From Helianthus annuus (Eukaryota; Streptophyta; Magnoliopsida; Asterales; Asteraceae), in NCBI RefSeq assembly GCF_002127325.2, contig NC_035441.2, positions 156,083,122-156,147,121 of the forward strand: a stretch of DNA of 64,000 nt, written 5' to 3'. Both the position numbers and the translations under genes were made by a program. The number at the start of each line of letters is the position of its first letter. Positions within the stretch are counted from its first letter, which is position 1. Below, in pieces: positions 21,925 to 33,723 of this stretch. The notes under the pieces were generated by a model. The model ran no database searches and had not been told where the DNA came from. It saw only the letters and a program-made list of their open reading frames with translations.

Positions 21925-23030
21925 ATGGCTGGCTCTGACGAAGCTAATAGTCATCCTGTGGAAGGAAACAGTAATACAAGGGTAAATGTTACTGGTGCTG
22001 AATTACAAGCAATGATAAACACAATAGTTGCTCAAGCTGTGGATAATATGCTTAAGGAGCCGAGTAATGTTCGGTCCAAAACTCATACAAAGTTCCTATC
22101 ACATTCGCATACATTGAAAAAGGTTGAGTCTCGACACTCATCCAATCAGAAAAGTGAACCACAGAGGCAAATTGTCCTCGATCAGACTCCTAGGTACAAC
22201 AAAGGTTGTACCTATAAATATTTCATCTCTTGTAAACCAAGAGATTTCACGGGAGAAAAGGGATCTATCGACTATATGAAGTGGTTGGATGAAATGGAAA
22301 CGGTGATTGATATCAGTAGGTGTGCTAAGGAGGACATCGTCAAGTTTGTATCTCAGTCCTTCAAGGGCGACGCCCTAACATGGTGGAAAGCTTTAGTGCA
22401 ATCCACTGGAAAGGTTCCTTTGTATAACCTTTCTTGGAATCAATTTGTTGATCTTGTGAAGGACACTTATTGTCCGCAGCATGAAGTTGAAAGGGTGGAG
22501 ACTGATTTCCTCACTCTGGTGATGAAAGATTTGGATTGCAGATCTTATGTGACCAGTTTTAACTGGATGTCTCGACTCATCCCATATCTGGTCACCCCTG
22601 AACCCAAACGCATTGCGCGTTTTATAGGTGGTTTAGCCCCTGAGGTTAAAGGAAATGTCAAGGCTTCTAAGCCTGCTGCATATAGATCGGCTGTAGATCT
22701 ATCATTGTCACTTACTCTCGATATTGTAAGGAGTATTTCAAAGAAAACCACCGAAGAAGGGAAGAGGAAGAGGGAGGATGACCAGTCCCACCAATCAAAA
22801 AAAAAGAAGAAAGGGAACTCTGGTTCCAAGAAAGGGCAGTCGGGTGACAAGCCCAGATGTAAAACGTGTGATAAGAGGCACTTTGGAAAGTGCAATCAGG
22901 ATCCACAAGCTAAACCTTGTGGGATCTGCAAAAAGAAAGGGCACAAGAGTGTGGAGTGCTGCAATCTGCTATGGTTACAACGAAAAGGGGCACATTAAGA
23001 CTAATTGCCCTAAAAAATGCTAAGAAGCCT
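21925..23030 (+). pseudogene. Gypsy-1 gag
   Basis: The ATG at 21925 (MAGSDEANSH) matches the Gypsy-2 gag start at 59444. Residues ~90-260 are a retrotrans_gag capsid region (CTYKYFISCKPRDFTGEKG, LTWWKALVQ, CPQHEVERVETDFLTL). A basic patch KKKKKGNSGSKKG precedes zinc fingers: CKTCDKRHFGKC, then CGICKKKGHKSVEC at 22918-22959. A frame change near 22970 moves to a further knuckle (CYGYNEKGHIKTNCP) whose frame continues into protease. Gag and pol are therefore split by a frameshift near 22960-23000. It would build the particle; here it is decayed. Confidence 0.8.
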
Positions 23031-23479
23031 GATGAGGCAAAGAAAACCAATGCAAGGGTTTTTCAGATGAATGCCAGGGAGGCGGTGAATGACGAGAAGG
23101 TTATAACAGGTACCTTCCTCATTAATGATATTTATGCTAGAGTTTTATTTGATTCAGGTGCTGATAAGTCTTTTGTAGACCATAAGTTTAGTAAGTTACT
23201 GAATCTGCCTATTAAAACTCTAGACATAAAATATGAGGTAGAACTCGCACACGATACCTTAGAAACCACTTCAACTCTTCTTGATGGATGCTTTATATCT
23301 ATTATGAATCATTCTATACTGCTATCTCTTTTGCCAATGAAATTGGCTGGGTTTGATGTAGTTTTAGGCATGGATTGGTTATCGCATAACTAAGCCCAAA
23401 TTGCATGTGATAAGAAACTAGTTAACATCAAAACCCCATCTGGTGAATCAGTCACCATTTAAGGAGATACACAATATGG
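23031..23479 (+). pseudogene. Gypsy-1 aspartic protease
   Basis: The pepsin-like retroviral protease core LFDSGADKSFVDHKF (active Asp near 23152) and the second hallmark VVLGMDWLSHN near 23360 are visible. TAA stops at 23391 and 23460 interrupt it, both compatible with a CAA codon changed by C to T. It would process the polyprotein. Confidence 0.8.
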
Positions 23480-24322
23480 TTGCCCGACAATGTCTCTATA
23501 CTCAAAGCATCCAAGTGTCTGAAGAACGGATGTGTCATTTATATGGCACAAGTGACAGTAGATTATCCAAAACCCAAGATTGAAGACATTCCGATTATCT
23601 CTGAATACCCTGATGTCTTTCCTGATGAACTACCTGGATTACCTCCTGAGAGGCAAGTCGAATTCAGGATAGACATTCTGCTAGGATCTGCACCAATTGC
23701 ACGAGCTCCTTACCGTCTTGCGCCTATAGAAATGAAAGAGTTAAGGACTAAATTGGATGACTTACTAGAAAAGGGTTTCATACAACCCAGCTCTTTGCCT
23801 TGGGGAGCTCCTATATTATTTGTGAAGAAGAAGAATGGATCAATGCGTCTATGCATTGATTATCAAGAGCTAAACAAGGTAATGATCATGAATCGTTATC
23901 CATTGCCCAGGATCGACGACTTGTTCGACCAACTCCAAGGGGCAAGCTTCTTCTCGAAGATCGATTTGAGATCTGGGTATCATCAACTAAAGGTTAGAAC
24001 TGAAGATGTACCTAAGACAGCACTTAGAACTAGATATGGCCATTATGAATTCTTAGTGATGCCTTTCGAGCTCACTAATGCACCTGCAGCATTCATGGAC
24101 CTCATGAATCGAGTCTGCAAGCCATACTTAGACAAGTTTGTCATTGTCTTTATAGACAACATACTTATCTATTCTCATAGTCAAGTTGATCACGAGAAGC
24201 ATCTTCGGTATATCTTAGGTTTGCTACAAAAGGAGAAGTTATATGCTAAATTCTCCAAGTGCGAATTCTGGCTTCGCGAAGTCCAATTCCTTGGACACGT
24301 TGTGAGTGAGCATGGTATCTAA
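23480..24322 (+). pseudogene. Gypsy-1 reverse transcriptase
   Basis: RVT_1 domain of a Ty3/Gypsy element: [19 protein letters not shown] entry, [49 protein letters not shown] (first catalytic Asp), and [11 protein letters not shown] at the end. The conserved YxDD-type box reads FIDN at 24149-24160: the second catalytic Asp has become Asn (GAC to AAC), so the enzyme should be inactive. The frame enters without an ATG and closes at TAA 24320-24322 where the family has Q/V before DP. Confidence 0.9.
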
Positions 24323-25824
24323 GTGGATCCCGCTAAAATAGAAGCAATCATGAACTGGGAGGCACCTAAGACACCTACAGAGATATGCAGCTTTCTAGGA
24401 TTAGCTGGTTATTATAGAAGATTCATTGAGAACTTTTCAAGAATAGCTGCACCATTGACTACTCTGACCCGCAAGAATGTGAAGTTTGATTGGGGTCCAA
24501 AACAACAAGAGTCTTTTGAGACTCTTAAACAGAAATTGAGCAATGCTCCTTTGTTGACATTGCCCGAAGGAATAGAAGAATTTGTCGTGTACTGTGATGC
24601 TTCACACACCGGTATGGGCTGTGTGCTTATGCAGAGAGGCAAGGTGATTGCCTATGCATCACGACAACTAAAGGTGCATGAAAAGAATTACACCACCCAC
24701 GATTTGGAGTTGGGTGCCGTTGTATTTGCACTAAAGTTGTGGAGACATTACTTATATGGAACTAAGTGTGTGATATATTCGGATCACAAAAGTCTCCAAC
24801 ACGTATTCAACCAAAAGGATCTCAATATGAGGCAACGTCGTTGGATGGAGACTTTAAATGACTACGATTGTGAAATTCGCTACCATCCTGGTAAAGCGAA
24901 TGTAGTCGCTGAAGCATTGAGCAGAAAAGAAAGGATCAAACATATACGGATTAATGCCAAGAGTATTGAACTCAAGAACAACTTGAATGAAAGGTTGTTA
25001 GCTGCTCAAAAGGAAGCTATATTGGAAACTAACTTTCCAAGTGAAAAGTTAGGTGTAACAGCTGATCAGTTGTTACTTGGCAAGGATGGAATCCTCAGAT
25101 TGAATGGTAGAATCTGGGTTCCTATCCATGGAGGACTTAGAGATATAATCCTCCAGGAAGCTCACAATTCCAGATACACAGTTCACCCTGGAGGTGACAA
25201 AATGTATCAAGATTTGAAAGCCAATTATTGGTGGATAGGTTTGAAGAAATCTATAGCCATACATGTAGCTAAATGTCTGACATGCGCTCAGATTAAAGCT
25301 GAACATCAAAAACCGTCAGGTCTGCTACAACAGCCAGAACTTCCCACATGGAAGTGGGAGATGGTAACCATGGATTTTATTACCAAGTTACCTAAAACAA
25401 GGCATGGAAATGATACTATATGGGTTATAGTCGACAGACTGACTAAGTCAGTACATTTCTTACCCATCAAGGAGACTCATAGCTCCGACAAGCTAGCTCG
25501 GCTATATGTGGATGAGATTGTATCTCTCTACGGAGTGCCAGTATCTATTATATCTGATAGAGATACTAGATACACCTCTCATTTTTGGAAAAGCTTCCGA
25601 CAATCATTAGGTACTCGTTTGAATTTTAGTACTGCTTACCATCCTCAAACGGATGGACAAAGTGAGCGTACAATTCAAACTTTGGAAGACATACTTCGTG
25701 CATGTGTTATTGATTTGGGTGGTAGCTGGGATGATCACCTACCTTTGATCGAATTCTCCTATAATAATAGTTACCATAATAGCATTCAAGCTGCGCCTTT
25801 TGAGGCATAGTTTGGCCATAAATG
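24323..25824 (+). pseudogene. Gypsy-1 RNase H and integrase (C-terminus deleted)
   Basis: Continuation of pol after one stop codon. The RT thumb ([16 protein letters not shown]) is followed by RNase H of the RT_RNaseH type ([37 protein letters not shown]), an HHCC zinc site ([24 protein letters not shown]) and the integrase core with Asp at 25373 (MDFITKLP), Asp at 25556 (SDRD) and Glu at 25664, 35 residues after the second Asp. The chain breaks at the TAG at 25808-25810 and, about 15 bases later, the sequence switches to LTR. The integrase C-terminal domain is gone. Confidence 0.9.
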
Positions 25825-25825
25825 G

Positions 25826-27263
25826 TAAATCACACATATGTATGATATCTTACTGTTATAACAACATAAAATAAATATTTTTACTGATTACTTAAGACCA
25901 GAATATCATTTTACTATAAAACCTCTTTTATAAATGTTAAAATGACCAAAATGCCCCTACGGGACTTAAATTGGTTTTAAATACTTTTTGGGCATATATT
26001 TTAACATCATACTGATGTATTATCATATTTTAAGCATAATAACATATGAGACCTGTATATAATTCATTTGGTTACCCGTCATGCATTTGTGCGTTCGGTT
26101 CGGTTTATGTAGTTAGTTTACATAAATTAACCGAAATGGGTTTAACCTTATCAATAAATCTTCAAAATCCAGAATGTGTTTAGTTTACCCATATTATACA
26201 AGTACCCAAACTTGTCGGGTCTAAATCACATTCTATTCCGGTCCCCGCTTAATCTAGCGTTTCGAACTGTAAAGTATCTTTCAAACTAACCGGTCAAAGT
26301 CATTGACTTAAATAAAGACCCGTTAGTATCCTAATAGGTTAATAAACCTTCCATACAGATTGAGTAGCTTCGGTAGAAGGTATTTACATAAGGCTTTAGG
26401 AAACATACTCCTGAGTTACTTCTTACACATCTAGCTCAGGTAAATACTTTTAACTTATTTTCTCTTATACGGGCTTGGGATACGTATTATAATAATACCG
26501 CTTGGTCGGGTATGAAATCATTTAATCGGATTGTGATTAATAAATTTGCATAACCCATTTTAATCTGTTTTGTTTGATAACATAAACATTGGGGGTTAAT
26601 ACGACCGTGTCCTGGATATCCTCGGCTCATTTCATTTGTAAATGGCCACGACCTATGCACGGGGTGTAGGCATACACCTGACAGATGCAAATGCTAAATA
26701 ACCCACATGTTGGGGATAAATCCTTTGTGGGTTTTATAGTGGTGAGTCGGTTAATCATGACCGGCTTCCAAACCGGCCCCATATGTATGACAAACATGTA
26801 AAACTGTATACAAGATTTTATTAAAGATTGTCCCAAGTTATAAATGGTTTGTGCCTTGTGCACTTAAATCAATTTTTATAAACTCTTTTCAAATGAGTCG
26901 GTTAATTGTATTTACCAGTAAAAACTGGCGTATTTTCCAAAGACTAAGTGACAGGTACCTCTCGAAATTAGGTTGGAGCTACTTGGTGTCAAATAAGAGG
27001 ATCTTGCAAATCCTTAGATGCCTGAAGTCTGTTATTTCAGATTCCTTGTATTTTGTTTTATGATCCGCCTATGGATCTCTATTACAACTAGTCTGTATAT
27101 TCTTTTATTTGGACACTCGGACATTATGGTTTGTAATAGTAATATTCTACCAAGCCTTCCGCTGTGCTATATTATTGTGTATATTGACTATGATGATATC
27201 AACTACGTCACGATACTCCCCGCCGGGCCCACCGGTAATATGTGGAAATATCGGGGTGTGACA
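25826..27263 (+). repeat. Gypsy-1 3' LTR, last ~1.4 kb
   Basis: Aligns with ~55733-57166 of the Gypsy-2 5' LTR: ggttacccgtcatgc near 26069, tacccatattatacaag, attgggggttaatacgaccg near 26590, acccacatgttggggataa near 26700 and the closing ccgccgggcccaccggtaat ... cggggtgtgaca. It ends TGTGACA at 27263, exactly as Gypsy-2 does at 57166. Open stretches inside it (for example 27018-27404) are not genes. Confidence 0.88.
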
Positions 27264-27793
27264 TTCAGATACATAAAAAGTGCTCCCACACTTGGTATCT
27301 GGTACCCTACTAATGGGAATGTTAAGCTTTCAGTTTTTCAGATAGTGACTTTGCTGGATGTAACACAACAAGGAAGTCCACATCAGGAGGATGCCAATTT
27401 CTAGGTGATTGCTTAGTATCTTGGCAAAGCAAAAAGCAAGCAGCTGTTTCAACATCCACTGCTGAGGCAGAATATATTGCTGCTGCAAGCTGCACAGCCC
27501 AACTGTTATGGCTTCAAAATCAACTGTTGGATTTGGTTATCACTTCTTTAAAGACACCCCTCATGTTGGATAGTCAAGCAGTTGAAAATATCATCAAAAA
27601 TCCAATCTCACATTCAACCACCAAGCACATTAACATCAGACATCACTTTGTGAGGGATTGCTATCAAAAAGGTTTGATTTCTCTGCATCATTTTCCAACT
27701 AAGGATCAGCTAGCAGATGTGCTAACAAAAGCATTAGACACATCCACCTTTGAAAGCTTGATCTCTAGAATTGGCATGCTGAACATGAAATAA
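27264..27793 (+). pseudogene. Copia-3 RNase H and end of pol
   Basis: The C-terminal end of a Copia polyprotein: a LRYLK-like entry (here YIKSAPTLGIWYP), SDSDFAGC after a one-base loss in the T run near 27335, LGDCLVSWQSKKQ, VSTSTAEAEYIAAASC (second acidic residue), SKHI-like TKHINIRHHFVRD, and the closing STFESLISRIGMLNMK with TAA at 27791-27793. RNase H removes RNA from the RNA:DNA hybrid. It is separated from the rest of pol by Gypsy-1. Confidence 0.9.
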
Positions 27794-28339
27794 CTGGCAA
27801 AATCCTGTTTTTCTATGAATAAAGCATTAAAATGTTTTCAGAAAATCAAAAATCCATCCTTAAAAATAGTTAAAAATGAAAGTTTTCATTAATCCTTAAA
27901 AGTCTGTTACAACAACTGTTTGTTTCAAAACATCTGATTGTTGAAATTTATCCACTGCTGAAAGACAACCTCTGTTCCTTCATTCTTCTTGTTGACCACT
28001 GTTAACCAAACATCAGTGTTTCAATCACTGTTGGCTATCCACTGATAGTTAACAACAGCCACTGCTCACATTCTTATTAATGTTAACCACTGATATTGTC
28101 CATCAGTGGTTTCCCTAAACAACTGTTATCCATTTTCATCAGAGGATGTCACGTAGACAGTTCTTAGCTATCCGATCTTTGTAATCGCTGCCACGTCAGC
28201 ATTCACTTTTCACTTTTATAAAACCCTGATTAAAACCCCAAACAGAGTTTTCACTGTCGTGTCGAATTCAAAATTCCTACAAAAAGTGGTTTCCATCTTC
28301 CATTCATCTTCTTCCACTCGCAAATTTCTCAAAATCATC
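27794..28339 (+). other. Copia-3 spacer with CACTG words and an internal TATA-like site
   Basis: 546 bp with no ORF. Rich in ccactg / catcagtg / aactgtt words (for example 27952-28110). A TATA-like tataaaa at 28217-28223 lies 117 bases before the ATG of the 3' ORF, so it could be an internal promoter (inference only). Confidence 0.5.
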
Positions 28340-31300
28340 ATGGCTCTCGCTCTCAAAAACCCACACAACTATCTGTGCACACTTGAGAAAACAAGTAAAA
28401 ACATAGATTTCCACTCAATCATCGATGCTCTCTCATCTTCAAAGTATAAAACTTTGTTGACCTGCAACACACCCATCTATCAAGAAACCCTACGAGATTT
28501 TTGGAAAAATGCAAAATTGGAAGTTCAAGACAAAAAGATTTGGGCTATTACATCCAAAGTAGGAGAAATTCTTGTTTTAATCACACCACAATCCATATCC
28601 GAGATTTTTGAGATGAACGATCTTACCGGTAAAAATTCTTTTCCTAAAGATGAGTATCAACCTGATTTGATCAAAAGAGGGTATGTTGGACAAATGACAA
28701 AAGCCACTTTGCAAAAGGGAGATTTCCCACCTCCCATGAAATTTTTATTCCATACCCTGCTTATGTGTGTTTCAAACAAAACAACAGCTTTTAATGAAAT
28801 TCCATTGAAAATTCAATACTTGGGTTATGCTATAATGGCAGAAGTTGATTTCAATTACTCCCAAGAGATTTTCAATGATTTGGTTAAAAATGTAAATAAT
28901 ATAAAAGAAAGAAGAAACCATTTTTGTTGTTTCCAAGGTTTTTAAGCTATTATTTACAGCAGAAGGTACCAAAAGACAGTGCACAAGTGCTCGTCCAAGG
29001 TGCTTCTTGTCAAATAAATAGTCTATCTGCTGAAACTTTTACAAGATTGTCAGAGTCAAAACTTTCAAAAACACAAACAGATGAGCCTGAGCAAAATTTG
29101 GATGAGTCCACATCTGCTCCTCAGGTTTCTGCTGTTGAGCCCACTGCTCTTGGTGACCACAGTAGCACAACCACTGCTGTACAACCCCCACCAACACTTC
29201 CTAAAAAGACCAAAAAGAAAATATCCAAAAAGCCCCCCAAACCCTCTAAAAAGGACCTTCTGGAAGATGAGATCCTAGAAGTTAATCCAGTGACAACACA
29301 AATGTCACAAATAACCACTATTACTACTTCCTCACAACAGTTGGAAAGATCTCCACCCAAAGCCTTAACTCCTCCTGCTTCCTGACAAAAGGAACAGGTT
29401 GTAAGCACAGGGACACCACAAAATGAAGCATATACCTCACTTGAGGATATGTTTAACAGCCCTTCTCCCTGGGCAAATTCTCTTTCAACTCCTCTTCCCT
29501 CATCATAATTACCACCATCCATCATACCTCTGTTTGATTCCATTGAGCTTCAGACACAAAACAGCCCTCTCACCAGCACATTACTAAGAGTACAACCACA
29601 ACAATGGCTGTGTCTGAAATACCTCAATTGGTTATCCCACAAACAGTTGAGGAGGTTACACCACAGGAGTTTCATGAAATTCCTGTTGGTAGTTCAAGTG
29701 GAGCAGCTACTACGGGTGTTGGATCCACTGATCTACACCTGGACAGTAGTTTCATAAGTCAGACTCCCTTGAAGGCAATTTCTTCCTTGGGAACCAAGGT
29801 ATCCACTGGTGTGTTCAAGTTAACCACTGGTGAGCTTACTAAGGTAACCACTGCTGAAGAAAGAAGTCCCCAGTACCAAGAAAAAGGGGCATCAGTTGAT
29901 GAACCATTGGAGACTTCTCCTGGTCCAACAACTGATACAACCACTGCTGGTGGGAAATCAGTTGATCCCATTAACTTGGGTGATGGTTTAAGATATCAAG
30001 AATTGACGGAGAGACTTGATACAATTGAAACCACTGTCAACAATGTGCAAAATATGGTCAAACCGTTGGTAGAAGTTTCCAAAAGTCAACCCACTCCACA
30101 ACAGTTTTCCCAAGAGCTATGGAATGCAGTTCAGCCAATTATTTCAGCTCAAAGGGAATTGGCAGAAACTCACCACAACCATCAAATGGCACTACTCAGA
30201 AATATGGTTGATGCAAGATACAAGGACACTCAGGCTGACATAAAAGCCATCAAACAGGCCTTGGTTAAAATTACTGGCACTGCCCCTACATCAATCTACA
30301 AAGATGATGATAATCAAGATGATGATGCCAAAAAGGGGGAGAAACATGACATGAAGAAGTTTGACAGACCTATTCCAAGGCAGCCAAAGACAAAGCCAAA
30401 ATCAGAAAAGAAGTCCTCTGAAACCACAGCTGAGACACCTGCAAATGAAAGGAAAAAGGGAGTTGATGAAACCCTTAATCTTCTAGCAGATGAAATGGAG
30501 AAAAACAGAAAGAAAATTCAAAATCAGAATGCAACAAAGGAAAGGCAGTGGAAAAAGGAACAAAATGAAAGAAAAGCATGGGAAATGAAGACAAAGAATG
30601 TTGGCACTTCCACCAGAAAGAAATCTTTCAAACATAACAAACCACCACTTGCCAAATTCTCAAAACCACAAACACCCAAAAAGCCAACCACTGCTGGTCT
30701 CAAAACCACAGATGGTTCAGAAAAACCAACCACTGACACACTCAAAATTACACCTTCACCACATAAACCACCTTCCAAAAAACAGAAGATAACTGTTGAC
30801 ACTTCAACAGTTGTTATGACAACAGTGGTTGAAACACCAATTGTTTCAACAGCTGTTAATCAGTCATCCACCACTCTAAAAATTCCTTCCCAAGCTTTAA
30901 TCATTCTTGTTTCCAAATCCCAAACAAAAATCCCTTCTCCCACAAAAGTTTACACCAGAAAAAGGAAGTTTCAGGTGCATGATGATGACATACCAGCACC
31001 TACTCCTATATCATCCACACCTATCATTCAAACCAAACCTAAACCATCCACTCCACCACCATTATCATTATCAAACCCAATCACTGACCCAAAAACACTT
31101 GAAGGACATCATCCCTCAAGATTTGTTCCATTAGCAGCAGACTATCCTTTGGAATTGCATGCAGTTAAAAATGAAATGAGGCAATTCTATACAGTGGATG
31201 ATCCTGTAAAAAGGAAATTTCCTTCCCTTCATGGCTTCAGACCTCCCAAGAATATGGATAAGTATTTAAAACTCAAAGCAAAGCAAGCTGAATTACATGC

Positions 31301-32309
31301 CAAGTATGAAGGCAAAGGGGAGAATGATAGTAGCATCTCAAGTCGAATGCAGCATTTGCTTAGCAAAGTCAAGAAATTGGAAGATTATGCAAGAGACTTA
31401 AGCAAAGAGATGTCTAACTTACCTTCGAATGCTGACCTACAAAAGGAAATGAGAAAAGATCTCTTAGAGCTAATCATGAGAGACAAGTTCTATCCTATCA
31501 ACGCTGATCAATTTAAAGACTGGCCACTCATTGCACTCAAAGCTGAAGCAAGCAGAATTGAAAGGGTAAGAAATGATTCTAGTATGAAAAGGTCTGCACC
31601 AGATTGGAATAAATATAAAAAGACTATTGAGGAGCTTACCTTGGAATACAAAAGAAAGAAGTAAGAGTTGGTTGCAGCCAAGTATGGTTCAGCAAAGACC
31701 ATATCAAAATGGTCTAGGCAGTACACTGACATGGTGTATGAGAAGCTTGAAAGATGAAGAGATACAGATCCTACAGTTCCAAAGAAACCAGCATACAAGA
31801 ACAAGAAAGCTGATGAGCCAAAGCAGCAGGCCCTCTCTTCAAAAACATTATTCACATCATCTGACACTTCCATCATTGCCTTGAACCAAAGAAAAAAGCA
31901 AAAACAGATTGATAAAGAAGATGCAGAAAGAGAAGTTGACATTATGAAAGTGGCTATCAAGCAGATGATTGAAGAGAATCCTGACTCAGCAAAGTTACAA
32001 GAAATTGCTAAAAGATTCATGAGCATGCCTCCATCACCAAACTCCTCAAAAATAAAAACTCTCCCGAGAAACCCACTGAACTCAAAAATACTAAAGTGGA
32101 AGTCTGATCAAAAGACCCATGTATTGACTTTGCTCAAGTCCAGTGGAGTAGTTGAACACATATCAAGGGAGGATGCACTAGGCCTGAGTGTAGCTGACCT
32201 CCAAGATCTCTTAGAGCTTCAACTTTACAGGGATGAGGATGATGAAGATTCCCTTAACTTTGAACTTCAATTCAAGGGTCAAGTTAGGGAAATGTTGAGG
32301 AGACAATAA
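28340..32309 (+). pseudogene. Copia-3 extra 3' ORF (~1,300 codons)
   Basis: A large reading frame downstream of RNase H, in the place where SIRE-like elements carry an env-like or otherwise unexplained ORF. The ATG at 28340 opens MALALKNPHNYLC; the first ~200 residues resemble a domain seen repeatedly in composite Copia elements (IYQETLRDFWKNAKLE, KFLFHTLLMCVSNKTTAFNE), known to me only as an uncharacterised family. Then comes a long Thr/Pro/Ser/Lys-rich low-complexity part with a short coiled coil (LTERLDTIETTVNNVQNMVK, ~30007), a predicted helical region (MQHLLSKVKKLEDYARDL) and a C-terminal acidic end. It is broken by a lost T near 28925, stops near 29383, 29507, 31662 and 31755, and a frame change near 29590. 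No transmembrane envelope signature is visible. Confidence 0.75.
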
Positions 32310-32359
32310 AAGATCATGAATAATGAAGTGTTTTGGCATCATCTGTTCTAAGGGGAGAT

Positions 32360-33112
32360 TGTTGGTCCATATATTCAAACCCAGAAGAATAGATGATAAG
32401 GAAAGCCAAAAATGGCTGAACAGTTGATCATAAATAAGCAGAGCTTGTACAAGACTTTCCCCTTGACAGTGGTTTACTAGCATCTGACAGACTCCAAGCA
32501 CTGATCAGCACAACAACTGTTTAGCCAAAGACCTGATCTGATATAAAGACTGCAGCCTAACTACTGATGCCTCCTAAATGCTGATGAAGACCAAAGCACT
32601 GCCCATTCAAGGACTGATCAACCTTTAAAGAAAGCACTGATTCTCAACATCAGTGCTTATGATACAACAATGGATACTGCATTAGTGTTTTATGTAATTA
32701 GTGTTTATTGTAATCAGTATTTGTATAGAACAGTGTTTAGAGTTTGCTAGGAGGTTAGATGTCACTTTCATGGTGACGTCAGCTAAAGATGCTCAGTGGT
32801 TTCGTCTGTACTATAAATAGAACAGTACTCTGCACTGTTCCATTAGCTCTTTGTTCACAAGTCATCTTGTACGAACAAATCACTGCGCTCAGGCTGAGGG
32901 GGAGTCTAGTGCATGCATGCAATTGTTTTGATTATTGTAATTTGATACAATCATTCGACTCAATGGAAAATATATGCGCTTAAAGCTTTTCTTCCGTGAT
33001 TGTGTTTATAAAGTTTGTTTATTAATTCCGCTGCAATTACTACATCTCTGTTCTACCGTTTTACATCAATTAATTCAAACAAACACAATCTAAAGAGACT
33101 CGGATCCTAACA
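32360..33112 (+). repeat. Copia-3 3' LTR
   Basis: 753 bp, TGTTGGTCC to GGATCCTAACA. It carries many cactgat / catcagtg words at 32470-32720 and a TATA box ctataaatag at 32811-32820. The end taaca is shared with the Copia-2 LTR. Confidence 0.85.
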
Positions 33113-33723
33113 GGTTTCGAAAAAGAGTGAAAAGGTATTGAGAAAAACACAAAAAGATGTGCTAGTAGTTGTTGAATAAAAGGCGAAAGTTGTTGCCTCT
33201 TAGTTGATGTTTATATTTAGTTTTGTTTAGTTTAGTGGTTTGAAATAAAAATCAAATTTTAATCACATTAGCCACTTTAAATATCTTATTTCCTACCCTT
33301 AGTCTAGCCCCGTTACAACCCTTACAAACACCTTCTGACGTGTGCTTAGTATTCGTGTACGGTGGTGGAGAATGATTGAGTTGCAAGCCTATGCGGGTAC
33401 GTGTTCTAATCGGTTTTAAGTGATTATTCTTAAAAGTGCTAATACCCCTTGAAAATTAGCCAACTTGCAAGCCGAGTGAAGAGACCATTGTGAGGGATGT
33501 GCATGATTTATTGGTTTCAAGGGCGGGTTAATCTTGGATAACCATTTTATATGTGATTATTCACTTTACCGTTAAATATGTTGAAAATTGTAAAAAGTTT
33601 GAACTTGTGTATGATAATTGACCTTAACCTTCGTCTCAGGAATGGGGAGTGTATCTCTTGTTCGACCCACGTGAAAGTGAAAGACAGATTTGCTTGAGGG
33701 CAAGCAAAAGACAAGTGTGGAGA
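33113..33723 (+). mobile_element. 3' internal region of a Tat/Athila-like Gypsy element
   Basis: Non-coding DNA leading into a purine-rich tract (gacaagtgtggaga, 33711-33723) of the type that precedes Tat/Athila LTRs. Blocks such as gcaagccgagtgaagagacc near 33470 are familiar from such 3' untranslated regions (family impression only). Copia-3 interrupts it at the left. No ORF. Confidence 0.5.

Larger units (their letters stand above)
21300..27263 (+). mobile_element. Gypsy-1: truncated Tekay-like Ty3/Gypsy element
   Basis: Starts inside the untranslated leader (match to 58885 onward in Gypsy-2), then gag, protease, RT, RNase H and integrase in Gypsy order, and the last ~1.44 kb of its 3' LTR. 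The 5' LTR and upstream ORF are missing beyond Copia-2. The end of integrase and about 2.1 kb of the 3' LTR are missing through an internal deletion near 25825. It sits in the RNase H region of Copia-3. The five bases after it are ttcag. Confidence 0.9.
27264..33112 (+). mobile_element. Copia-3: 3' part of a SIRE-like Copia element
   Basis: Begins in the RT/RNase H region where Gypsy-1 interrupts it, then an untranslated spacer, a very long extra reading frame, a polypurine tract (tctaaggggagat at 32347-32359) and a 753-bp LTR. The 5' LTR, gag and most of pol are not in the window. It sits in the 3' internal region of a Tat-like Gypsy; the next five bases are ggttt. Confidence 0.88.

Noticed and set aside
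26487..26690. Open frame on the minus strand, also found at 56384-56587 with very similar translation
   Set aside because: Both lie at the same place in the LTRs of Gypsy-1 and Gypsy-2. Their similarity reflects LTR homology, and there is no domain or family support.
28259..28339. Upstream start of the Copia-3 3' ORF at 28259
   Set aside because: The codon is GTG. The ATG at 28340 opens the part that resembles the family.
28340..32309. Retroviral envelope glycoprotein in Copia-3
   Set aside because: The position fits env-like ORFs, but no signal peptide, cleavage site or transmembrane segment is visible; the composition is Thr/Pro/Lys-rich.
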